DNA of 21,334 bases from a virus: positions 1 through 21,334 of the IMG/VR virus record IMGVR_UViG_3300038441_000732. One strand, given 5' to 3'. A program made the translations under genes and the position numbers. The notes below the pieces were generated by a model. It worked only from the letters and a program-made list of their open reading frames with translations, made no database searches and was not told where the DNA came from. Shown one piece after another: positions 14,219-21,189 of this stretch (within the stretch, counting starts at the first letter, position 1; each line of letters begins with the position of its first letter).

Positions 14219-15022
14219 ATGAACCTGACACCTATTTCCCCGTACTGGGAAGACGTGTATCACGCCAACCTGCTGCAAGCGTTCTTGGCCCCGGATATGG
14301 AACTGATTAACCACACGTTCCGCCTCCCAGGCCACCGCGCAATGAGCGACCGCTGCATCCAAAACCCGGTGCGCGGCTTCCGTACTGAATTCAGCCACGT
14401 CATGGCGGACTGGATTCTGGACGGCCAAGTGCAAGTGTCCGAGGCCATGTTGGCGCTCAACCCCAATGCCGCCAAGTTCGCCACCACGCTGGACGATGAA
14501 AAGTACGGCTATCATGTCACGGCCTACGGCCCGCGCATCAAGTCGCAGCTGGAGTTCGTAGTGGCCGAGCTGCAACGCAACCCGGATAGCCGCCGCGCCT
14601 GCATCATGATGCTCGCCGCGTCTGACCAGTTCGTTGCCGAAGCTATGGCGGCGGGTGACACGAAGTGCGAGTACCTCTGCACCTACGCCTTTAACTTCCG
14701 GCTGCGCAAAGGCTCGCTGGACCTCAACGTTTCCATGCGCTCCAACAACTACACGACGACCGTTTGTCAGGACGTGTACGTGTTTGCCCGACTGCAGGAA
14801 CAAGTCGCGCAGCAGTTGGGCGTTCCGGTGGGCGAGTACTACCACCACACCGCATCAGGGCACGTCTTCATTGGCGAAGAGTTTCGCGCCGCCGAGATCC
14901 TCAGCGCCTATTGCAAGGCGTATGTCGAAACCTACGGCGCAGCAGCCTGGAATGCTGAATGGGGTGCGGCCTGGAAAGCCTTCGTAGCCCGCTGCCTCGA
15001 ACTGGGAATCGAGGTAGCGTGA
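14219..15022 (+). CDS. Thymidylate-synthase-fold enzyme, probable dCMP hydroxymethylase or methylase
   Basis: The product has 267 residues. I chose the ATG at 14219, one base after the methyltransferase stop, with GGAG at 14205-14208. The TS fold is clear: YGPRIKSQLEFVVAEL, NPDSRRACIM (R125, R126 for phosphate), LCTYAFNF with the probable catalytic C154, MRSNN (R174), and SGHVF (H215). Compared with E. coli TS, the spacings C146-R166, R166-N177 and N177-H207 (20, 11 and 30) are reproduced exactly as C154-R174-D185-H215. D185 thus stands where TS has the base-recognising Asn177; Asp there marks T4 dCMP hydroxymethylase and points to cytosine. N177 replaces TS Asp169, and F217 replaces Tyr209. 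So dCMP is the likely substrate. Whether it adds hydroxymethyl or methyl cannot be told. Confidence 0.85.
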   Translation: MNLTPISPYWEDVYHANLLQAFLAPDMELINHTFRLPGHRAMSDRCIQNPVRGFRTEFSHVMADWILDGQVQVSEAMLALNPNAAKFATTLDDEKYGYHVTAYGPRIKSQLEFVVAELQRNPDSRRACIMMLAASDQFVAEAMAAGDTKCEYLCTYAFNFRLRKGSLDLNVSMRSNNYTTTVCQDVYVFARLQEQVAQQLGVPVGEYYHHTASGHVFIGEEFRAAEILSAYCKAYVETYGAAAWNAEWGAAWKAFVARCLELGIEVA

Positions 15023-15462
15023 TGAAACTTGACCTGTCAGAAGCGCTTGAGCACGCTAACAGGTTCGCAGAGGCCACGGGGGGTTGCCCCCGTGCCGCTG
15101 TTGCGACCTACCTTTATGACGAAGAGGGCAACCGCATTGCACGGGCTTCCAACGCCCGGTTCGACGGCAAGTGTGACTGCAACGACGAGGCAGACACGCT
15201 TACAACTGCAAGTTCCACCTGCTGCGCAGTGCATAGCGAAGTGGCGGCGCTTCTTGAGGCCGCACGACTGGGGCAGTTCAACCGTCTGGATACGGCAGTA
15301 GTAACGCGCCCCCCGTGCTGCAAATGCCTGCCGGCGTTGCTGTCAAGCCCGGTGAACACCATCGTCACGAGTGATGAATGGCCCGACCGGGACGGCACCG
15401 AAGCGGTTTGGCGGCGGTTCGGCCGATTGTGGTATACGTTGAGCAACAAAAAAGCCCCTTAA
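15022..15462 (+). CDS. Cytidine/deoxycytidylate deaminase-like protein
   Basis: The product has 146 residues and starts on the stop of the TS-fold gene (TGATG). The zinc-deaminase motifs are present: CAVHSEVAAL (H71 zinc ligand, E73 catalytic; HSE instead of the usual HAE) and PPCCKC (C99 and C102 as the P-C-x2-C zinc ligands). The segment before the first motif is cysteine-rich (CDCNDEAD, then STCC), which is unusual. The length is near that of cytidine or dCMP deaminases. In a cassette with a TS-fold enzyme it could make dUMP from dCMP, or act on a modified or unwanted cytosine nucleotide. It is last in the operon, directly before the terminator. Confidence 0.8.
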   Translation: MKLDLSEALEHANRFAEATGGCPRAAVATYLYDEEGNRIARASNARFDGKCDCNDEADTLTTASSTCCAVHSEVAALLEAARLGQFNRLDTAVVTRPPCCKCLPALLSSPVNTIVTSDEWPDRDGTEAVWRRFGRLWYTLSNKKAP

Positions 15463-15474
15463 AAGGGGCTTTTT
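15448..15474. terminator. Bidirectional intrinsic terminator between converging operons
   Basis: AGCCCCTT...AAGGGGCT forms a GC-rich stem (15453-15459 with 15464-15470), flanked by an A-run before (15448-15453) and a T-run after (15470-15474). It works on both strands: it stops the nucleotide cassette from the left (the stem begins inside the last codons of the deaminase gene) and the tail operon from the right. Confidence 0.92.
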
Positions 15475-15485
15475 CATGCACAACT

Positions 15486-15671
15486 TTACACCGGTGCGGG
15501 GAAAGTCACTTTTACTTCGTCTGGGAGTTTATCGTAGTACACTTTCCAGCGGGGGTCATTGGTATAAATGGCCGCTTGGTTGGGGAACATGACAGGGTTT
15601 TGCGGTGCCGCAAAATATGAGATAATGACCTCTTCTGTTTCGTCAGCGAATTGAACGTAAATGAGTTCCAT
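15486..15671 (-). CDS. Small protein downstream of the tail fibre gene
   Basis: The product has 61 residues. I chose the ATG at 15671 because GGAG lies 7 nt upstream on this strand; an in-frame ATG at 15716 would overlap the tail fibre gene. The sequence (MELIYVQFADETEEVIISYF, then NDPRWKVYYDKLP) looks like the short proteins found after tail fibre genes in Pseudomonas-type phages, whose role is not established to my knowledge. It is the last gene of the tail operon, just before the terminator. A fibre-assembly or fibre-partner role is inferred from position only. Confidence 0.75.
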   Translation of the reverse strand: MELIYVQFADETEEVIISYFAAPQNPVMFPNQAAIYTNDPRWKVYYDKLPDEVKVTFPAPV

Positions 15672-15687
15672 ATACCAGCTCCAAATG

Positions 15688-17040
15688 TTAGAATGAGTAA
15701 CCAAGCAAGTTGACAATTAAGGCTACTGTGCCGGAAGCATTAAAGCGAAAGTACGTCGTTTGGGGGGTTACTACTTTAACGCGAGGAAAAGTCCCAATAC
15801 TCTGTACGGTGTTAGACGCTAATAGCTGCTGAGTTTCTACAGATGCGTCCGGGCCTGCGTAAACCGCCAATGTAGTACTTACACTGGAAGACGCATTCAT
15901 GGTCAGCGAAACTGTTTTTGCCCCAATAGGACCTATCCCTGAAAACGCCGTGAGGGCCGGAATAGTGGAAGTCAAGCTAAGGACCGTAACAGGCACAATC
16001 CCGATTTCGCGGTCTTGCTGGATTCCTTGCACTAGCAGCCGTCCAGCCGTGGTGCGCCAAAGGCTTACCAGACAAGACGCAATATAACCGGCAGGCATTA
16101 CACCCGCGCAAATTTCAGGAGGGGCGGCAGCTCCCACAGTAACACCCAATAACGCAGCAGTGTCAGTAGTTGGGTTGTAGATCAGGTACACTGCAATAAC
16201 ACCTGAAACCGGCGCCAAGCCTACATCCATACCCCCGGCGCCGGTTGCGGCGGTGTTGAGGGTGAGATTGAGGCCTGAAAGCGCCCAGGCTGCGCTGCCG
16301 AGTGCTGTTTTTACTACCGCTTCATCGCCGGTCCAAGAGCCGCTTGCGTTAGCAGCTGTGATATTACAGCCCCAATTACGCAATTGCCCTACAACACCAC
16401 CAGCTTGGCGTGCAGTGACTGCATGCCGGCTTTGTGTAGCCGGGGCTACTTGTACCGCCCCACCGCTACTCGATAAAATGTACCAGTTGGCCCCAAGGCG
16501 CCCAAGCGTCACAAGTCCATTTATCGCAATTTCGCCCCCTTGCAAGGCCAAGCCGGCGCCACCCAAAACTGGGCTGCCGTTAAATGTTGTGGCCCCAGTG
16601 TTAGTTGCAACAGCTTTAAACCGCACAACAAGCCCGTCGACCACAGGCAACGCAGGCACAAAAGTAGCGGTTTGGGCGTTGGCAGTGCCGCCCCCGGCAG
16701 CATAGTTCCGGGCGCCTCGCAATATATCGGCCCAATAGGCGTTAACCGCCCCTGCGGCCGGCAGCGCCTGATTGGTATTATCCTGAAGCGCTACATAGAT
16801 AGTTCCATTACCTTTGGCGTAACCGTTTGTAAAGTAGGCGGTCAGCCCGTCCCACACCGGAATGCCTTCTTGGTTAACGTGTTTAAGAAACGCAGAAATT
16901 TGTTGCAGGTTGCCGTTGAAATCGTCGTAGTCCGGGATTTCGGCTACATAGCCCAAAGCCTGTTTAGCCGGGTCAACGGGGGTTGCCAAACCCGCGCTGG
17001 CCCAAACTGTATTCACATTGGGTTTGCTCTGACTAGGCAT
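15688..17040 (-). CDS. Tail fibre protein
   Basis: The product has 450 residues. The N-terminal 85 residues (NVNTVWASAGLATPVDPAKQ, then YDDFNGNLQQISAFLKHVNQ and WDGLTAYFTNGYAKGNGTIY) match the conserved baseplate-attachment region of phage tail fibres. The remainder is repetitive, Gly/Ala/Thr/Ser-rich and beta-prone, as in fibre shafts. The C-terminal 100 residues (from about 350) form a separate beta-rich part that could be the receptor-binding tip. GGAG lies 10 nt upstream of the ATG. It is downstream of the DUF2612-type baseplate gene, the usual place for fibres. It is short for a fibre; other host-recognition genes may lie outside the window. Confidence 0.85.
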   Translation of the reverse strand: MPSQSKPNVNTVWASAGLATPVDPAKQALGYVAEIPDYDDFNGNLQQISAFLKHVNQEGIPVWDGLTAYFTNGYAKGNGTIYVALQDNTNQALPAAGAVNAYWADILRGARNYAAGGGTANAQTATFVPALPVVDGLVVRFKAVATNTGATTFNGSPVLGGAGLALQGGEIAINGLVTLGRLGANWYILSSSGGAVQVAPATQSRHAVTARQAGGVVGQLRNWGCNITAANASGSWTGDEAVVKTALGSAAWALSGLNLTLNTAATGAGGMDVGLAPVSGVIAVYLIYNPTTDTAALLGVTVGAAAPPEICAGVMPAGYIASCLVSLWRTTAGRLLVQGIQQDREIGIVPVTVLSLTSTIPALTAFSGIGPIGAKTVSLTMNASSSVSTTLAVYAGPDASVETQQLLASNTVQSIGTFPRVKVVTPQTTYFRFNASGTVALIVNLLGYSF

Positions 17041-17060
17041 ATTTTGTATGCTCCGTGGTG

Positions 17061-17789
17061 TTAGTTAGGGGTTACAAAGCGGCGGAAGGGGGCGCCGGTT
17101 CCGGGCACGCCGGGGGTGCCAAAACCACCGACTGGGAACGGGGCGCCGTTAAAGCCAAAAGCGACTTCAGCGTAGTCCCTGATATGGTACGTCACTCCCG
17201 TTGTTTGCGGTAAAATGTCTGTGCCAGTAAGTAAATATTGTTCGTTCAAGTTGAGCTGTCTGCCAAAACTTATAAGGGCGTGGCCGGGGCGTGGCCGGGC
17301 GTTTTCAAGGTACACCGGGGTGTCGGCGCCGAAAATCAATTTAAGGAACGTTATAAGTTCGTCCGGGGTTGAACGTGCATGGTTCTTAAATATCTTAGCG
17401 CGAATAAATACCCGGTACTCTATATCGTTAAGCCGTTTGTTGCCTGTAAGAGGTTCGCCGGGGGCGCGAAACCGCCCGCCTATTGCCGGGTCATTCGGAT
17501 CTCCAAAACTCTTGGCCTGTGGGTGCGGGGCAAAGCCGAAGAAGGCAATGCCTGTAGCGTCAATGGTGGTTCGCGGCTGCCCTACAATTTCGCCAATGCG
17601 GTCCAGGTTCACGCCCTCTTGCGTATCGATGTTCAGCCGGTCAGCAATAAGAATGAGCAAAGAATCCAAGGTGTTATGGTCGCATAGCAATGCTTGGACG
17701 TAGGCAATTAAGTTGTCGGACTCCCGATACTGGGTGGCAATGTTCTCTGCAATAAGGTCGGCAACGTTAAGAGGCGTTATGTCTTTCAT
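17061..17789 (-). CDS. DUF2612-type baseplate protein
   Basis: The product has 242 residues. I chose the ATG at 17789 because AGGGG lies 7 nt upstream and the baseplate J stop is one base away; an in-frame ATG at 17825 would overlap that gene. Visible signature: a helical N-terminus (NVADLIAENIATQYRESDNL), then LNIDTQEGVNLDRIGEIVGQPR, then YRVFIRAKIFKNHARSTPDELI, all typical of DUF2612 proteins encoded next to baseplate J. This corresponds in position to P2 gpI/Mu gp48-type proteins that link the wedge to the tail fibres. The C-terminus is Gly/Pro-rich (GGFGTPGVPGTGAPF). Confidence 0.85.
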   Translation of the reverse strand: MKDITPLNVADLIAENIATQYRESDNLIAYVQALLCDHNTLDSLLILIADRLNIDTQEGVNLDRIGEIVGQPRTTIDATGIAFFGFAPHPQAKSFGDPNDPAIGGRFRAPGEPLTGNKRLNDIEYRVFIRAKIFKNHARSTPDELITFLKLIFGADTPVYLENARPRPGHALISFGRQLNLNEQYLLTGTDILPQTTGVTYHIRDYAEVAFGFNGAPFPVGGFGTPGVPGTGAPFRRFVTPN

Positions 17790-17790
17790 G

Positions 17791-18966
17791 TCACACCCCT
17801 GTAACCGTAATGCGCGAAACGTCAAAAACCGAACGCTCCCGCAAGGTAATATCGGTGTTGGCCGTGCCTGCCGGGGGCGGGTCCACCCGACCTACGCGCA
17901 TGTCAACGATGTCCAAGTTGGGCACCGTGTTGACAGGGGTGTAAAGTTCAGTGTAAATTACGTCGTCACCCGTTCCGAAGCCCCGGCCCTCAATCAGCGT
18001 GCCGTCTGCGTACGCTACTACGTTAGCCTTAATGGTCGAGTCACCATCAGCCGGGTAACCGGGGCGTTTGTGGATGTCCAGCGTCATGTACATAGGGACT
18101 TCAGTGGTGCGGGTGAAGGGCACCGTTTGCAAAATGCCTTGCTTGTCAATGGCGATACCTGATGTAGTGCCCTGAATTCCAATGCCGAATGGAAAGTTGT
18201 TCCAGATGGTTTGGGCAATCTGGTTGCTGTCACCCCCGGTCACAATGGCTTCGAAACTATGCCCGGCCAACCCATTGCTGTCAACGGTGTCACCACGGTT
18301 TTGAATGACGTTAGCATCCAGCATGCCCGGCAAATTTGCCAAGTTACCAATCAAGCTGTCAATCATGTTCTGCGAATTGGTGCCGGTAGAGCGTGCGCGA
18401 CGCAAACGCAGTTCAGCGTCAGTCTCCCGAAGTCGCCCTACAATCCCAATTGAAGGGTTAGTGGTGCTAAACCAATCAGCTTGCGGTGTGACAATGTCTT
18501 CAAACACCCCTGGAGCCACTTCGATAGGACCATCAACCGTCAATTTCGCCGCAACTGGGGCGTTGCCGAACGCGTCAAATGTAAACGCAGCAGTCGTAAC
18601 CGCAGTGTAGCTGCCGTCAACTTCGCGTATAATCTGCCCCGCTGGGATGGTGACACCGGGCACTCCTACGTTGTTGAGCACCAACAGCGTGGGGCTGGCT
18701 TCCAGCCGCTCAATGAAGTTAATCTGCACAAGGTTAGAAAGCGTAGCGCCCGTGGCGTTGCTTGGGCTCGTGGCGTTGACCGCGAATTCGGCAATTTGCC
18801 AGAGTTGGTCGTCAGACAGTGCCAGTAGGCCGCTTATTTGCCCATCAGGGGTTTTCGGGTCCAGGTTCAAATCAGGGCCAAGCGCCGTCTTCTGGGCTTC
18901 GTTTTTATCGCTGAGGATTTCGTCAAAGCGCTTGCGCTCAAACCCTTCTGCCGTGTAACCTGCCAT
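17791..18966 (-). CDS. Baseplate J-like wedge protein
   Basis: The product has 391 residues, the usual size. The N-terminus (YTAEGFERKRFDEILSDKN, then DPKTPDGQISGLLA) and the central ADWFSTTNPSIGIVGRLRET plus DAELRLRRARS are hallmarks of the gpJ/Mu gp47/T4 gp6-like family, which forms the baseplate wedge of contractile tails. The start overlaps the previous stop (TAATG) and the next gene follows after one base, so the wedge proteins are co-translated. This gene is the best single evidence that the phage has a contractile tail. Confidence 0.95.
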   Translation of the reverse strand: MAGYTAEGFERKRFDEILSDKNEAQKTALGPDLNLDPKTPDGQISGLLALSDDQLWQIAEFAVNATSPSNATGATLSNLVQINFIERLEASPTLLVLNNVGVPGVTIPAGQIIREVDGSYTAVTTAAFTFDAFGNAPVAAKLTVDGPIEVAPGVFEDIVTPQADWFSTTNPSIGIVGRLRETDAELRLRRARSTGTNSQNMIDSLIGNLANLPGMLDANVIQNRGDTVDSNGLAGHSFEAIVTGGDSNQIAQTIWNNFPFGIGIQGTTSGIAIDKQGILQTVPFTRTTEVPMYMTLDIHKRPGYPADGDSTIKANVVAYADGTLIEGRGFGTGDDVIYTELYTPVNTVPNLDIVDMRVGRVDPPPAGTANTDITLRERSVFDVSRITVTGV

Positions 18967-19340
18967 TACAGTACCTCCCCGCGTACAGTGTTAAGAGTGG
19001 CGCCGCTTATAACGCCGTAAGTGGTATCGGCCTCAAACGCCACGGCCAGCTTTCGCGTGGAGCTGCTATAGGCCATTGAGAAGTCCAAGAGTTTACTTAC
19101 ACTCGGCGCCTTAATCACGACCGACTTTAGAATGGCTTCAGTTTCGGGCAGATTCATGGGCTTGACAAAGATGCGCTGGAAGTACGGCACCCCCTTATCA
19201 GTGGCCCAGCTGCATTCACCGAGGTAAAAAAGCAGACTGCTACGCACGAACTGCACAGCCTCGGCGCCGTCCTGCACTACAGCGATACGGCGCCGCCCTA
19301 CGTAAATGTCGTTGTTGCTGTCGAGCGCTCTTCCTATCAT
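18966..19340 (-). CDS. Baseplate wedge protein, gpW/gp25-like
   Basis: The product has 124 residues, the usual size for gpW/gp25-like proteins. The pattern DGAEAVQFVRSSLLFYLGEC followed by SWATDKGVPYFQRIFVKP is the family core: a long beta-hairpin and helix ending in D-x-GVPY. The C-terminal half holds strands that would pair with the sheath or wedge partner. It sits between the Gp138-like spike and baseplate J, the classical order for contractile tails. The Shine-Dalgarno is weak (GGTG), and the gap to the upstream stop is 2 bases, so coupling is likely. Confidence 0.88.
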   Translation of the reverse strand: MIGRALDSNNDIYVGRRRIAVVQDGAEAVQFVRSSLLFYLGECSWATDKGVPYFQRIFVKPMNLPETEAILKSVVIKAPSVSKLLDFSMAYSSSTRKLAVAFEADTTYGVISGATLNTVRGEVL

Positions 19341-19342
19341 GA

Positions 19343-20020
19343 CTACACCGGTATAAAGGCTGGGGCGAAATGATTTCCGGCAGACGTAACCGTACCCTCG
19401 GTGGTGACGTTACCGACAAGGTGTGTAAGCAGCTGCACAAGCAATTCAGCTTGTAGCGTAGTGTTGCCCATGACATTGAGCAAGCCGGTTATTTCCGTTA
19501 GCGGGGAGTCAAGGGTCAGCTTTGTGCCTGCAAACAGCCGAGCATCCCCGGTTTTACCGATGCGCAAATATGCGCTTTGGTCTTCGGTGCCTACATACAT
19601 GTTTGCGCCGTCGAACCCCTGAATGGCCCCAGGCTTGGAAGTGGGGAAGGGTACGAAGACCGCCCCGTTCAGGCCGTGGAATTCGGTTTCGCGGGGTGGG
19701 GCTTTCTTGCCCGTTTCTTTCCAGAGGCTTAAGCCCCGGTCGCTAAAAAGGATAATTCCCTCATCACCGGGGGCAACCGGCAGCGTCAGGATGAAGCCGC
19801 CAGCTTTAAACAGCCCAACCGGGATGCGCGATAGCACACCAATACTTACTGGGGTTTCAACCCCTTGGTTGTCGCGCTCCACCATTTGGATTTGGGGGTC
19901 AACTTCAACCCAGCCGTTGGAAAACACTTTACTAACCTTGCCCACCGTCATTGTGCGGGCGTACATAAGTTCGCGCCGCACCAACTGCTGTGTTGTGGTA
20001 GCCCTAGTTTCTGGTTTCAC
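19343..20020 (-). CDS. Gp138-like baseplate spike (Mu gp45/gpV type)
   Basis: The product has 225 residues. I chose a GTG start at 20020, overlapping the hub gene by 17 bases, because a GGGGT site is 7 nt upstream and the family needs a helix before the first strand. An ATG at 19966 without a Shine-Dalgarno is the alternative. Family signs: TVGKVSKVFSNGWVEVDPQI, then FILTLPVAPGDEGIILFSDR and a W nearby, then LNGAVFVPF, the OB-fold of Gp138 and Mu gp45 spike proteins. The C-terminal part (about residues 160-225) is a repetitive beta-rich trimer-forming region. Role: membrane-piercing central spike under the hub. Confidence 0.88.
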   Translation of the reverse strand: MKPETRATTTQQLVRRELMYARTMTVGKVSKVFSNGWVEVDPQIQMVERDNQGVETPVSIGVLSRIPVGLFKAGGFILTLPVAPGDEGIILFSDRGLSLWKETGKKAPPRETEFHGLNGAVFVPFPTSKPGAIQGFDGANMYVGTEDQSAYLRIGKTGDARLFAGTKLTLDSPLTEITGLLNVMGNTTLQAELLVQLLTHLVGNVTTEGTVTSAGNHFAPAFIPV

Positions 20021-20876
20021 TGTTAGTACCCCACGCCACAATATCGTAATACCAGTCAACGTCGCGCTTGCTGCCGGATTGGCGTATGTCCATAACTTTG
20101 TACACACCATCAGCAGTGTTGCGAACTTTGCGAAAGTCCGTGCCCTGCTGCCCCAGCTGCACCGACTGAACGCCGCGCAACTCGACTTGCCTGCCAAGCA
20201 TTATAGCCGGATTCAACAATATGCGGAAGTCTACACCCAGGTCTGTTATCACTGGGATGCCTATAAGGCCGTGGTTGGAGTCAATAACGTAAAGAGGTTG
20301 GTCCTGCAAGGTCTGGCCGCGCGGCACCGCAATAACTTCATCTTCTACAATGTTCCAATCGAAGTTGTAGTCGCGGGCAAGTTGGTCCATGATACGCCGA
20401 CTACTACCCATTACGGTTACATCAGCAAGGCTCGGCTCCCAATCGGGGTTCGTCATAATCTGGCCGGTTATCACGCCTTTAAAACTGGCGGCAACTTCGT
20501 TGATGATCGTTGAAGGGGGTGTGCCTGCTTTGTACGTGCGGGTAAACGTGCTTTCTTCCCAGGCCGAAGTGCTGGATTTTACAATGAGCACAAACATGCC
20601 GGTAGGGCCGCTCTGGTCCTTGTAGTAGTTGGTTATGTTGCCACGGAACAGCAGCGACTCGTTTCCCACATAACCACCGTACAACTCCACAGACGTATAG
20701 CGCTTGGTTATGCGCTGAATGTTCTCTTCTGACAAGTTGTATACAACGATGCGGCCTCGCGCCGGGTAGCCGAGCAAGGTTTTCTGGATGTCAAAATACA
20801 CCGTAAGCTCTTCAACTTCCAGCGACTCTTCCGCGTTGGAAAGCACCAGCCGGGTTGTGCGGTTAAATTGGTACAT
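20004..20876 (-). CDS. Baseplate hub protein, gpD/gp27-like
   Basis: The product has 290 residues. An AGAGGA site lies about 8 nt upstream of the ATG. The N-terminal part (FDIQKTLLGYPARGRIVVYN, then VELYGGYVG and LLFRGNITNYY) is a typical hub start, followed by GTPPSTIINEVAASF and a MGSSRRIMDQLARDYNFDWN segment found in gpD/Mu gp44-like hubs. The length is shorter than P2 gpD and nearer the simple hubs of small contractile tails. It forms the platform between the tail tube and the spike encoded next. Confidence 0.82.
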   Translation of the reverse strand: MYQFNRTTRLVLSNAEESLEVEELTVYFDIQKTLLGYPARGRIVVYNLSEENIQRITKRYTSVELYGGYVGNESLLFRGNITNYYKDQSGPTGMFVLIVKSSTSAWEESTFTRTYKAGTPPSTIINEVAASFKGVITGQIMTNPDWEPSLADVTVMGSSRRIMDQLARDYNFDWNIVEDEVIAVPRGQTLQDQPLYVIDSNHGLIGIPVITDLGVDFRILLNPAIMLGRQVELRGVQSVQLGQQGTDFRKVRNTADGVYKVMDIRQSGSKRDVDWYYDIVAWGTNSETRN

Positions 20877-21189
20877 TAATACCGTCCTCTGCGGTGATTT
20901 CCATCAGCACCACCCGCGCACCCAGTTCATTGTAAGTAGCGTCCTCTGTGCTGTCATCAAGTGGGGCCAAGTACAACCCCGTAGGGATGCGCGGGTCCGC
21001 GTAGCCCCGAAACAACATTACGCCCATGACGGCGGCTTGGCTGGGCACCAGCACAACGCCGGCAAGCGCCAACTTGATAAACCAAACACCCATACGAGCG
21101 TTGTACACAAAGGTAAAGGTGTAGCGCGCCCCTTGAAGGTCAATATCAAAGCTGGCCGTTGCGCCCGGCGTGATCTTAATTTGGTTCAT
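20863..21189 (-). CDS. Baseplate plug-like protein (Pam3 gp18-like)
   Basis: The product has 108 residues, overlaps the hub gene by 14 bases and starts on the upstream stop (ATGA). The pattern (ITPGATASFDIDLQGARYTF, then YNARMGVWFIKLAL, then a glycine-rich turn leading into MGVMLFRGYADP) resembles the small beta-barrel of the cyanophage Pam3 baseplate plug (gp18) and related proteins that lie before the hub in compact contractile tails. Order and size fit; I rate the family match as probable, from memory of the motif only. Likely role: a plug or adaptor ring at the end of the tail tube. Confidence 0.65.
   Translation of the reverse strand: MNQIKITPGATASFDIDLQGARYTFTFVYNARMGVWFIKLALAGVVLVPSQAAVMGVMLFRGYADPRIPTGLYLAPLDDSTEDATYNELGARVVLMEITAEDGINVPI

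Noticed and set aside
15378-15620. Plus-strand open frame across the terminator
   Set aside because: It would need transcription through the strong terminator at 15448-15474 and overlaps genes on both sides.
19623-20513. Plus-strand open frame (296 codons) opposite the spike and hub genes
   Set aside because: The minus-strand genes carry family motifs and coupled starts; this frame has none and runs across the gene border.
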